Below are positions 1 to 7,091 of a DNA stretch of 12,550 nucleotides, in pieces. Under the pieces are notes generated by a model. That model saw only the letters and a program-made list of their open reading frames with translations. It made no database searches and was not told the DNA's origin. A program made the position numbers and the translations under genes. This stretch comes from Nitrospirota bacterium (lineage in GTDB: Bacteria; Nitrospirota; CAKKRA01; 9FT-COMBO-42-15), in contig JACRON010000225.1 in NCBI GenBank assembly GCA_016214425.1, forward strand, positions 1 through 12,550. Direction: 5' to 3'. How positions within the stretch are numbered: position 1 is the first letter of the stretch; every line of letters starts with the position of its first letter.

Positions 1-999
1 ATAGTGCTGCGAAGGCTCTCCCCTGATGGGAATATCCTTTGGGAAGGGCGTTGGGACAGTGGCCTGAGCGATGAGGCCTTTGTGGTGACTGAGGCTCCTG
101 ATGGTGTAATCTGGGTTGGCGGCATGCGGCGCACAAGCAATGTTTTAGACTTAAACACGACCGCAGTGCTGCTGCGTTTTGATGGTGCGACGGGTGCGGT
201 GATTGGCAATGAATGGACATGGGACAGCGGCGGCTGGGATGAGATTGATGGTGTGGCAGTGGACAGCGGGACGGTCTTTGTCTCTGGGTGGGGGCAGGGT
301 CAAGGCGGTAATCAGGAGCTGCGGGTGTATGCGCTTGATGCGGCTAACCTATCGGAGCTATGGCACAATTCCCTTGACAGTGGTGGTCTTGATGCGGCTA
401 ACGGCCACCTTGTGCTTTGGAATGATGTGATAATAGTTGGCGGTAGCTGGAATAGCAGCGGTATTTTTGGAGCGGCTCAGGGCGTAGTGGCAGCCTTCAA
501 TCGCAGCAACGGCAGTGTGAAATGGAGGAGCTATGTTGGTGATGGCAGCGATTACAGGGAGATACTCGGTCTTGCATCGGATGGTTTACGGGTATTCGCT
601 GCTGGCTGGCGCAAGGTAACACTTACTGACTATCAGCTTATGCTCTGGGCATTTGATTCTTCGGGCAGCATGCTCTGGGAATCTGAGTGGGGAGGCTCCA
701 GCAACGAGCGAGCGCGTGCACTGGGTTATGACCCAGTAGACAATACCTTGCTTGTAGCGGGCACCACCAATCGCAATTCAAACGACGACATTGTTCTGCT
801 GCGCGTGGATGCGGCAACCGGAGCAGTGCGCGAGGAGCAGGTATGGGGCGGCTCAAGTGCCGATTCAGCCCAACAGATTGCAGTGTCCGGCAGCAGGCTC
901 TATGTTGCAGGGACAACCAGCTCATGGGGTAATGGCAATACCGATGCCCTTGCCATCGGCATCTGCCATCGGCCATGGAAATTGCCGCCTACAAATTAA
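1..999 (+). CDS. Beta-propeller repeat protein (SBBP/PQQ-like), 5' end outside window
   Basis: The reading frame is open from base 1, so this is the C-terminal part of a longer protein; the GTG at base 4 is probably internal. In the visible 332 residues I count six degenerate repeats of about 50 residues, starting near residues 13, 71, 120, 174, 225 and 280. Each has a Trp-containing strand, a Gly/Asp turn and a V-x-G strand, as in WGGSS...VAGTT in the last two. This is the pattern of SBBP/quinoprotein-like beta-propellers, which are usually exported and bind or display at the surface; no enzyme activity can be assigned. The last blade breaks off at TDALAI and continues as an unusual Cys/His/Pro-containing tail, with no membrane anchor, unlike the two genes that follow. 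The gene is GC-richer than its neighbours. The next gene begins 27 bases downstream, probably in the same transcript. Confidence 0.75.
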   Translation: MVLRRLSPDGNILWEGRWDSGLSDEAFVVTEAPDGVIWVGGMRRTSNVLDLNTTAVLLRFDGATGAVIGNEWTWDSGGWDEIDGVAVDSGTVFVSGWGQGQGGNQELRVYALDAANLSELWHNSLDSGGLDAANGHLVLWNDVIIVGGSWNSSGIFGAAQGVVAAFNRSNGSVKWRSYVGDGSDYREILGLASDGLRVFAAGWRKVTLTDYQLMLWAFDSSGSMLWESEWGGSSNERARALGYDPVDNTLLVAGTTNRNSNDDIVLLRVDAATGAVREEQVWGGSSADSAQQIAVSGSRLYVAGTTSSWGNGNTDALAIGICHRPWKLPPTN

Positions 1000-1015
1000 C
1001 CGATATTTTTATACC

Positions 1016-1023
1016 AGGAGGGG
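1016..1023 (+). promoter_or_regulatory. Strong ribosome binding site for the GSDH-fold gene
   Basis: AGGAGGGG sits 3 to 5 bases before the ATG at 1027. It fixes that start and supports reading the downstream gene from a Met that begins a clear signal peptide. Confidence 0.75.
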
Positions 1024-1026
1024 ACA

Positions 1027-3222
1027 ATGAAGCTATCAACAAAAAAGGTTTTTTCAATGCTCTTTATTATTCTATTTTCACTTTTATTTTTATCATCAAC
1101 CTTTGCAGGCACGCTTCCAACAGGCTTCACAGAATCCAATGTTGTTACAGGCCTGAGCAGCCCTGTTGGCATGGCCTTTCTGCCTGATGGAAGGATACTT
1201 GTTATAGAGCAGGCAGGGGCAATAAAATTGGTGTCAAGCGGCACAGCCACAACCTTATTAACAGTAGCTGGTGTCAATACGAATGGTAATGAAAGAGGAC
1301 TTCTTGGCATAGCTGTTGACCCAGATTTTTCTACAAGGCCGTATATCTATGTCTATTACACTGCAAGCGGTAATGTTGCCCATGTTGCAAGATATACATT
1401 TTCTAATAACAGCATTGACCCTAACTCAAAATTCATTCTTATAAATGATATCCCTGATAGCGCAAGCAATCATAATGGAGGGACATTGCGGTTTGGATTA
1501 GACAAAACGCTCTATATAAGTGTGGGCGATGATGCAAGTTCTTGCGATGCGCAGAACAGGACTTTGCTAAAGGGAAATATACTTCGCATAAAAGTGGATG
1601 CCTCAATCAATCCTGCTGACCGAGCAACACTTGCTCCGGCTAATAATCCCTTTGTAAACGCAACTAATAATAATGAAAAAATTGTTTGGGCATACGGACT
1701 TCGCAATCCCTTTCGCTTCAATGTTCATCCCGATACAGGCGCCCTATTTATAGGCGATGTGGGTTTAAGCACAAGGGAGGAGGTTGATATCTCAACTGGC
1801 GGTGAAAACTTTGGCTGGCCATACTGGGAAGGCAATGTAACAGGTCCTAATACTGGTTGCGGCGGCCAGAACGGCACAGCCCCTATCTATGACTATCCTA
1901 ATCCAGGGGGCGCATCGGTTATTGGCGGTGTTGTCTATAAAGGCGTAAACTACCCGAACGATGCAAGCCTTCCAACGGAATTTAATGGCAATTTCTTCTT
2001 TAATGATTATTACACAGGAAACCTGCGTGTGTTGAGATGGAATGGCAGCAACTGGAATCTGGTTGCAGGTGTGGACGCCACTAATTTCGGCACAGGATTT
2101 ACCGCTGTCCCTGACTGGGCAGTTGGACCTGATGGTGCAATCTACTATGTTCAGAGCTATGGTTCAAGCGGAAGCAGGATTGTGCGGATAGCCTATACGC
2201 AGGCGCCAGTTATTCAGACAACAACCCTTCCAAATGGCACTGTAGGCGCATCATATAATCAGACCATTCAGGCTACTGGAGGGGTTCAGCCGTACACATG
2301 GTCTCTTACAAACGGCTCATTGCCAAACGGACTAACACTAAGTTCATCTACAGGAAATATTTCAGGCACACCAACTGCTCAGGGAACATCCACTTTTACC
2401 ATACAGGTTAGCGATGCTTATACCCGCACTGACACTCAAGACTATAATCTAACAATAAATCTCCAGCCCGCATCTTTAACAATCATAACCTCAAGCCTCC
2501 CTTCCGGGACAATCGGCTATGCCTATAATGCCACACTTCAAGCAACAGGACAAAATTCAACCCCGCCTTATTCATGGTCAATCCAGAGCGGCGTTTTGCC
2601 AACTGGTTTAACACTCACCAATTCTGGCAATGATGGTGTAATTTCAGGCACACCAACACAGAGCGGGACATTCAATTTGACAATCAGGGTGCAAGATAGC
2701 GCTAGCCATACAGCAACAAGGGACTTCGTTCTTACAATTACAAAGGTTCAGATTACAGCTACTTCATTATCTGATGCAACAGTTGGCGCTGCGTATTTTT
2801 TTGATTTTAGCGTAGGAGCCACAAATTTGCCCTCACAGGCATTGTGGGAGGTTACAAGTGGAAATCTTCCGTCGGGAATGATGCTTGAAGTCATTGGGCA
2901 TTTTGAAGGCACACCAACACAAGCTGGAACATACACCTTTACAATCCGCGTCAGCGAAACAGGCAATAGCCTGAACTCCGATAGCCACGCCTATACCTTA
3001 ACTGTAAATAACGCGCCTGCTAATGGCGGCGGTGGTTCAGGCGGAGATTCCTCTTCTGGTGGTGGAGGATGTGGGTTTGTGAAGGACAACAATAGTAGCA
3101 GAGGGTCAAAGGGTCAGAGCATCAAAGCCACAGACATCGGTCTGATAATGATGCTGATTATTGCACTGGCGGGGATAGCCTTAGCAAAAAGGGTGTTCTA
3201 TAAATTTAACTGCAAACTGTAA
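1027..3222 (+). CDS. Exported PQQ-type sugar dehydrogenase (GSDH fold) with three Ig-like domains and a Cys/TM sorting tail
   Basis: The 731-residue protein starts with a signal peptide (residues 1-27: KK, hydrophobic core, cleavage near TFA-G). Residues about 35-390 form a glucose/sorbosone dehydrogenase propeller. Family signatures are GLLGIAVDPDF near 91-101, the NHNGG motif with the probable active-site His at 149, GDD at 168, and AYGLRNPFR with FGWPYWEG near 222-269. Members oxidise sugars with PQQ in the periplasm or outside the cell, but substrate and PQQ binding are not demonstrated here. Residues about 393-478, 484-573 and 577-661 are three He_PIG Ig-like repeats, each with LPxG and GTPTQxGT motifs. 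A Gly/Ser linker leads to CGFVK (Cys682), a Lys/Gly-rich spacer, a transmembrane helix (about 704-720) and a basic end. It was probably exported by Sec and then anchored or cleaved at the Cys. The start is supported by a strong ribosome binding site. Confidence 0.85.
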   Translation: MKLSTKKVFSMLFIILFSLLFLSSTFAGTLPTGFTESNVVTGLSSPVGMAFLPDGRILVIEQAGAIKLVSSGTATTLLTVAGVNTNGNERGLLGIAVDPDFSTRPYIYVYYTASGNVAHVARYTFSNNSIDPNSKFILINDIPDSASNHNGGTLRFGLDKTLYISVGDDASSCDAQNRTLLKGNILRIKVDASINPADRATLAPANNPFVNATNNNEKIVWAYGLRNPFRFNVHPDTGALFIGDVGLSTREEVDISTGGENFGWPYWEGNVTGPNTGCGGQNGTAPIYDYPNPGGASVIGGVVYKGVNYPNDASLPTEFNGNFFFNDYYTGNLRVLRWNGSNWNLVAGVDATNFGTGFTAVPDWAVGPDGAIYYVQSYGSSGSRIVRIAYTQAPVIQTTTLPNGTVGASYNQTIQATGGVQPYTWSLTNGSLPNGLTLSSSTGNISGTPTAQGTSTFTIQVSDAYTRTDTQDYNLTINLQPASLTIITSSLPSGTIGYAYNATLQATGQNSTPPYSWSIQSGVLPTGLTLTNSGNDGVISGTPTQSGTFNLTIRVQDSASHTATRDFVLTITKVQITATSLSDATVGAAYFFDFSVGATNLPSQALWEVTSGNLPSGMMLEVIGHFEGTPTQAGTYTFTIRVSETGNSLNSDSHAYTLTVNNAPANGGGGSGGDSSSGGGGCGFVKDNNSSRGSKGQSIKATDIGLIMMLIIALAGIALAKRVFYKFNCKL
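2365..2918 (+). repeat. Three Ig-like (He_PIG) repeats sharing an identical DNA core
   Basis: The 11-base core GGCACACCAAC occurs at 2365-2375, 2647-2657 and 2908-2918, spaced 282 and 261 bases (94 and 87 codons). It encodes the conserved GTPT turn of each Ig-like domain. This points to internal domain duplication within the gene, with the rest of each copy diverged. Confidence 0.7.
3025..3219 (+). other. C-terminal Cys-Gly-Phe-Val-Lys sorting tail, copy 1
   Basis: Residues 667-731 of the GSDH-fold protein comprise a Gly/Ser run, GCGFVKD with Cys682, about 20 polar residues rich in Ser, Lys and Gly, a hydrophobic helix (about 704-720), then KR and a short basic tail. The order Gly/Ser-Cys-helix-basic is that of the MYXO-CTERM, Synergist-CTERM and JDVT-CTERM class of tails. 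The long spacer between Cys and helix differs from the close spacing I know in those families. Compare copy 2 at 5381-5569. Confidence 0.6.
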
Positions 3223-3263
3223 ACCATAGTTAGATATGTCTTGTTGCTCTTAATGAGAAATAT

Positions 3264-3268
3264 GGAGG
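3264..3268 (+). promoter_or_regulatory. Ribosome binding site of the beta-helix gene
   Basis: GGAGG lies 9 bases before the ATG at 3278. It supports that start, which begins a signal peptide. Confidence 0.6.
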
Positions 3269-3277
3269 TATAAAAGT

Positions 3278-5572
3278 ATGAGAAAGATAATTCAATTATT
3301 GTTATTTTTAGTTGTTATAGCATATGCTGCATCAGTTTGGGCTCTTGATGCGCCAGTTATAACAGCGGCGGCAAAGGGGCCGAATCAGATTAACCTGACT
3401 TGGTCAGCAGTAGCAGACGCTGGTTATGGATATAAGATTGAGATACAATCTTCTGCTGACAGCAGGTATTCAAGCTGGACAGAGATAGCAACAATACCGT
3501 ACTGGGTTACAGAGAGCCATTATAAAGACCCGCAAGACAATACAGCGTCTCAGTATCCTGTATTTAGTTTAAGAAACAACACCTCATATAGCTTTAGGGT
3601 AAGGTCATACAAAGGCGATACAAGTCCAGCTTACTCTACATACTCAAACACAGCAACAACTACAACAAGAAACTATACACCCTACTATGTAAATGGCACA
3701 ACTGGGACTGACAATTCAACCTGTGGGACACTTGCAAGCCCTTGCAGGACAATAAGCTATGCTATAAATACGAGGGACTTAGCCTCCTCTGGCCGTGTGA
3801 TTATAATAAGCGGCGGCAGCTATGCGAATGACTACATTCGCCCTGTTCGTTCTGGCAGTGCAGGTGTTGATAATAAGATTGTCATCATGGCTGAGCCCGG
3901 CAGTGTAGTTAATATTACCTCAAGCAGTACCATCCCCATTTCAATATCTTATAATTATGTTGTTATAGATGGTATAACTGTAACGAGCGATTATAATGAT
4001 AACATGGTATATATAAGTGGCAGCTATAATGCCCTTACGAACTGTGAATTTGATGGTAGTGGTAATATTAGTTGGGGACCTCTTGTAGCCGGGACTTATA
4101 ATTTAGTTCATGGGGTTTATAGCCATGATTTTGGGTCAGCAAACATAGATGCCGGGTCTGCTATGCAGACAGTCGGTTCTACAACAGGAGCCAACTACAA
4201 TATAATACAATACTCTTTACTTAGAAGAGGAAGCCATGATACAGCATTAACAAAGAACAACGCCAGTTATAACCAATGGATGAATAATATTATGGATGGT
4301 GGCTGGGGAATTGGGTGGGCAGTAGTAAGCGATTCTTATGCAGCATGCACAAATAATTTGTTTGAGGGGAATATAATAAGAGATGCTGCAAAGAATAAAA
4401 CAATTACTAATTATAAACCAGGTATACAGATTTCCGGTGATTACAATACTATTAGAAGGAATGTAATCTATGATGGCAACAGGGCCGGCACTAATTCTGA
4501 TCCATCACCTGGAATTGAAATAAGCAGACTGACCGGATACGGTGCACATCATAATCTTATCTATAATAACGCGATTTACCATAATGGTGGCAGGGCAATA
4601 GTGTTTATGGATGGCGCAAGCCAGAATGATAATATAATTGCCAATAATATTATGTATTACAACTATGGCGATACTACATACTGTCCAAACTCTTTAAATG
4701 TTCACATAAGGGGAGTAACAACAAATACAGTGGTTCATCACAACCAGATTCTATATAAGGATTGGACAACAGGGGTAGAGAATCCAAATCAGGCTAATAT
4801 GATATTATATTCCAATATATGTATGTCTCTATCAACATCGGAGTCAACTTATGGAGCGACATTTTATAATAATGTAACAGCTACTCCGGACTTTGTGAGC
4901 GAGGGCAGTGATTTTCACTTAAACAGCAACAGCCAGTTAATAGATGCAGGTCAGGTTGTTGTTGATTCTACATGGGGAACATTAAGTTATAAAGGCTCTG
5001 CGCCTGATTTAGGGGCGTATGAAGGTGAAGGCGGGCCGCCGGTTCCAGTCTTGCAATTTAGCTCTGCCACTTACAGTGTTTCAGAGTCCAGCGCTACAGC
5101 TACTGTCACTGTAACAAGGATTGGTAGCGGTACTGGCGCCGTGTCAGTGGACTATGCTACAAGCAACGGCACTGCCACAGCAGGCAGCGACTATACTTCA
5201 GCAAATGGCACACTTAGTTGGGCAGATGGCGAAACAACATCCAAAACCTTTACAGTATCTATTACTAATGATACTGCTGTTGAAAGCAGCGAGACAATAA
5301 ATCTTGCGCTATTAAATCCGACAAATGGGGCGGTAATTGGCTCACAGAGCACGGCAACCTTGACTATCTTGGACGATGATGGCGGCGGCTCTGGAAGTGG
5401 CGGCGATGCCTCTGCCTCTGGCGGCAGCGGGTGCGGGTTTGTGAAGGAGGGCGGCAAAGGGAAAGGGGCTAAAGGTGAAGGGCTGTCATTTGCAGTAATG
5501 CTGGTTATTACCTTATGCTTATTGCCTATTGTGAGAAGACTGTATAAGGCTTTTAACATGCCAACGTTATAG
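3278..5572 (+). CDS. Exported parallel beta-helix protein with FN3, Calx-beta and a Cys/TM sorting tail
   Basis: The 764-residue protein begins with a signal peptide (about 1-22, cleavage near VWA-L). Residues about 25-130 are a fibronectin type III domain (INLTW near 38, YSFRVRSY near 104). Residues 136-585 are a right-handed parallel beta-helix with a DUF1565-like opening: YYVNG, then ASPCRTISYAI near 153-163, followed by many N-x-I rungs. It closes with LIDAG near 554 and DLGAYE near 577, as in proteins with pectate-lyase-like folds. Residues about 590-700 are a Calx-beta domain (YATSNGTATAGSDYT near 626). The tail is Gly-rich, then GCGFVKE (Cys719), a Gly/Lys linker, a helix (about 736-751) and RR. 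The fold is typical of surface adhesins or polysaccharide-active proteins, but I see no catalytic residues that settle which. It lies 55 bases after the GSDH-fold gene and shares its tail, so both probably use the same sorting machinery. Confidence 0.82.
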   Translation: MRKIIQLLLFLVVIAYAASVWALDAPVITAAAKGPNQINLTWSAVADAGYGYKIEIQSSADSRYSSWTEIATIPYWVTESHYKDPQDNTASQYPVFSLRNNTSYSFRVRSYKGDTSPAYSTYSNTATTTTRNYTPYYVNGTTGTDNSTCGTLASPCRTISYAINTRDLASSGRVIIISGGSYANDYIRPVRSGSAGVDNKIVIMAEPGSVVNITSSSTIPISISYNYVVIDGITVTSDYNDNMVYISGSYNALTNCEFDGSGNISWGPLVAGTYNLVHGVYSHDFGSANIDAGSAMQTVGSTTGANYNIIQYSLLRRGSHDTALTKNNASYNQWMNNIMDGGWGIGWAVVSDSYAACTNNLFEGNIIRDAAKNKTITNYKPGIQISGDYNTIRRNVIYDGNRAGTNSDPSPGIEISRLTGYGAHHNLIYNNAIYHNGGRAIVFMDGASQNDNIIANNIMYYNYGDTTYCPNSLNVHIRGVTTNTVVHHNQILYKDWTTGVENPNQANMILYSNICMSLSTSESTYGATFYNNVTATPDFVSEGSDFHLNSNSQLIDAGQVVVDSTWGTLSYKGSAPDLGAYEGEGGPPVPVLQFSSATYSVSESSATATVTVTRIGSGTGAVSVDYATSNGTATAGSDYTSANGTLSWADGETTSKTFTVSITNDTAVESSETINLALLNPTNGAVIGSQSTATLTILDDDGGGSGSGGDASASGGSGCGFVKEGGKGKGAKGEGLSFAVMLVITLCLLPIVRRLYKAFNMPTL
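5381..5569 (+). other. C-terminal Cys-Gly-Phe-Val-Lys sorting tail, copy 2
   Basis: Residues 702-764 of the beta-helix protein have the same plan as copy 1: a Gly/Ser/Asp run, GCGFVKE with Cys719, a linker of Gly, Lys and Glu, a hydrophobic helix (about 736-751), RR and about ten more residues. The GCGFVK hexapeptide and the xKG linker steps match copy 1, although the proteins are otherwise unrelated. Confidence 0.6.
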
Positions 5573-5615
5573 CTTACATCTTGCCTTATGTATATAAGTA
5601 TGTTATTAATTGGGT

Positions 5616-7091
5616 GTGAATTATGATGTTATTATAATCGGCGCGGGCATGGGTGGCCTGACCGCAGGCGCACTGCTTGCCAAAGACGGCCTAAAGGTAT
5701 TGGTAATTGAAAAGCACTCCATTCCAGGCGGATATGCCACATCATTTAAAAGAAAAGACTTTTGGTTTGATTCTGTGCTTGATGCGATAAGCGGATGCCA
5801 TAATGGCGGATGGATATGGCAGGCATTAAAAAGGCTCGGCCTGGAAAAGGAGATTGAGTTTACACGGCTTGACCCAATCCGCACAGATATCTTTCCTGAT
5901 TTTAGGTTTGATGTTAAGGCAGATATAGATTTATTTATTTCAGACCTCCAGAGCCTTTCTACAAAGGATGCAAAGGCTATCTCTGAACTCTTTTCCATTA
6001 TGAAGGAGCTCCATCATGTAGTGATGACACTTCCCGCAGATATTATATGGAAGGATGTCCGCATTGAAGCAAAATACCCTCTCTTCCATAAATATAAGAA
6101 CAAGACCTTTAAAGGGCTTCTTGACGAATATGTTCAGGATGAAAAGGTAAGGGCAATCCTTTGCGACAGGTGCGCGTTCATGGGCCTGCCGCCGTCTAAA
6201 GTATCTGCTATTAGCATGAGCACAATGATTATTACATACGGCATGAATGGCGGGTATCGTGTTAAAGGACTGACGCAAAAATTTCCTGATGCATTGGCAG
6301 GGTCAATTAAAAACGATGGCGGAGAGATAATCTATAATACATTAGCAGATAAAATAATTATAGAGGATAACAGAGCAGCAGGTATTGTTACAGAGGATGG
6401 GAGGGTATTTCGTGCAAAAAAGATAGTATCAAATATCAGCGCAAAAAAAACCTTTTTTGAGCTTGTAGGAAAAGAAAATCTAAAAGATGAGTTTACAAAC
6501 AAAATAGAAAAGATGCTGCCTTCTGTGTCATTCTTTCTTGTATATCTTGGCATTGATTTAGATTTAAAAAAGCTCGGGCTTGAGCACAGCATAGGCGCAT
6601 ATCCTTCTTTTGATATTGAAAAAACATTTTCTGATATTAATAGCGATATCTGCTCTCCCAATGCCTCTTTTGAGACAATAATATATACATTAACAAATCC
6701 AGATATGGCGCCAAAGGGCTGTCATTCGCTTATATTAATGACAAAGGCAGGCTATGATTATAAAGAAAACTGGAAAGAGTGCAAGGATAGAGAGGCAGGG
6801 AGGCTGATTAAGATGGCAGAGCGAATAATGCCGAATCTTTCAAGTCATATTGTTATACAGGATTCTGCAACGCCATTAACGCTTGAGAGGTACACAGGCA
6901 ATGATAAAGGCGCTGCATTTGGCTGGGCGCAGGGAATTGACCATATTGGCGCAAACAGGCTGCAGATAGAGACGCCAATTAATGACCTTTATCTTGCAGG
7001 TCACTGGACTATTCCAGGCGGCGGAATTGAATCTGTTGTTGCATCAGGGATACTTGCAGAGAGAAAGATTATGAAGGAATTAGGCAAATAA
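5616..7091 (+). CDS. FAD-dependent oxidoreductase, phytoene desaturase / carotenoid isomerase family
   Basis: This is a cytoplasmic or membrane-associated flavoprotein of 491 residues from the GTG at 5616 (MNYDVIIIG). A TTG at 5610 would add two residues; neither has a good ribosome binding site, and I prefer GTG because the family starts just before the first beta strand. The Rossmann FAD motif GAGMGG lies at residues 9-14 and the strand ends in VIEKH near 31. PGGYATSFKRKDFWFD (about 36-51) matches the CrtI/CrtISO/RetSat superfamily, as does the C-terminal FAD motif LYLAGHWTIPGGGIESV near 458-474. The length is normal. Such enzymes desaturate, isomerise or saturate polyenes. No other carotenoid gene is visible, so the substrate is unknown. 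The gene follows the surface-protein genes after 43 bases and converges on dinB, with the coding ends overlapping by 12 bases. Confidence 0.82.
   Translation: MNYDVIIIGAGMGGLTAGALLAKDGLKVLVIEKHSIPGGYATSFKRKDFWFDSVLDAISGCHNGGWIWQALKRLGLEKEIEFTRLDPIRTDIFPDFRFDVKADIDLFISDLQSLSTKDAKAISELFSIMKELHHVVMTLPADIIWKDVRIEAKYPLFHKYKNKTFKGLLDEYVQDEKVRAILCDRCAFMGLPPSKVSAISMSTMIITYGMNGGYRVKGLTQKFPDALAGSIKNDGGEIIYNTLADKIIIEDNRAAGIVTEDGRVFRAKKIVSNISAKKTFFELVGKENLKDEFTNKIEKMLPSVSFFLVYLGIDLDLKKLGLEHSIGAYPSFDIEKTFSDINSDICSPNASFETIIYTLTNPDMAPKGCHSLILMTKAGYDYKENWKECKDREAGRLIKMAERIMPNLSSHIVIQDSATPLTLERYTGNDKGAAFGWAQGIDHIGANRLQIETPINDLYLAGHWTIPGGGIESVVASGILAERKIMKELGK

Noticed and set aside
975..1187. Small plus-strand frame bridging the first two genes with a hydrophobic stretch
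   Set aside because: The hydrophobic part is the signal-peptide region of the downstream gene read in another frame, and that gene has a strong ribosome binding site and full-length homology-like domains.
3025..3219. Interpretation of the tail as PEP-CTERM, GlyGly-CTERM or an LPxTG sortase signal
   Set aside because: There is no PEP or LPxTG motif, and the conserved Cys-Gly-Phe followed by a long spacer does not match the rhombosortase GlyGly tail.
5191..5559. Pro/Ser-rich 122-residue minus-strand frame
   Set aside because: It is antisense to the Calx-beta and Gly-rich tail codons of the beta-helix gene; the Gly codons read as Pro on the other strand.
5573..5615. Possible terminator or promoter between the beta-helix gene and the FAD oxidoreductase gene
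   Set aside because: Only short AT-rich partial palindromes are present, with no GC-rich stem, T-run or convincing -35/-10 pair.
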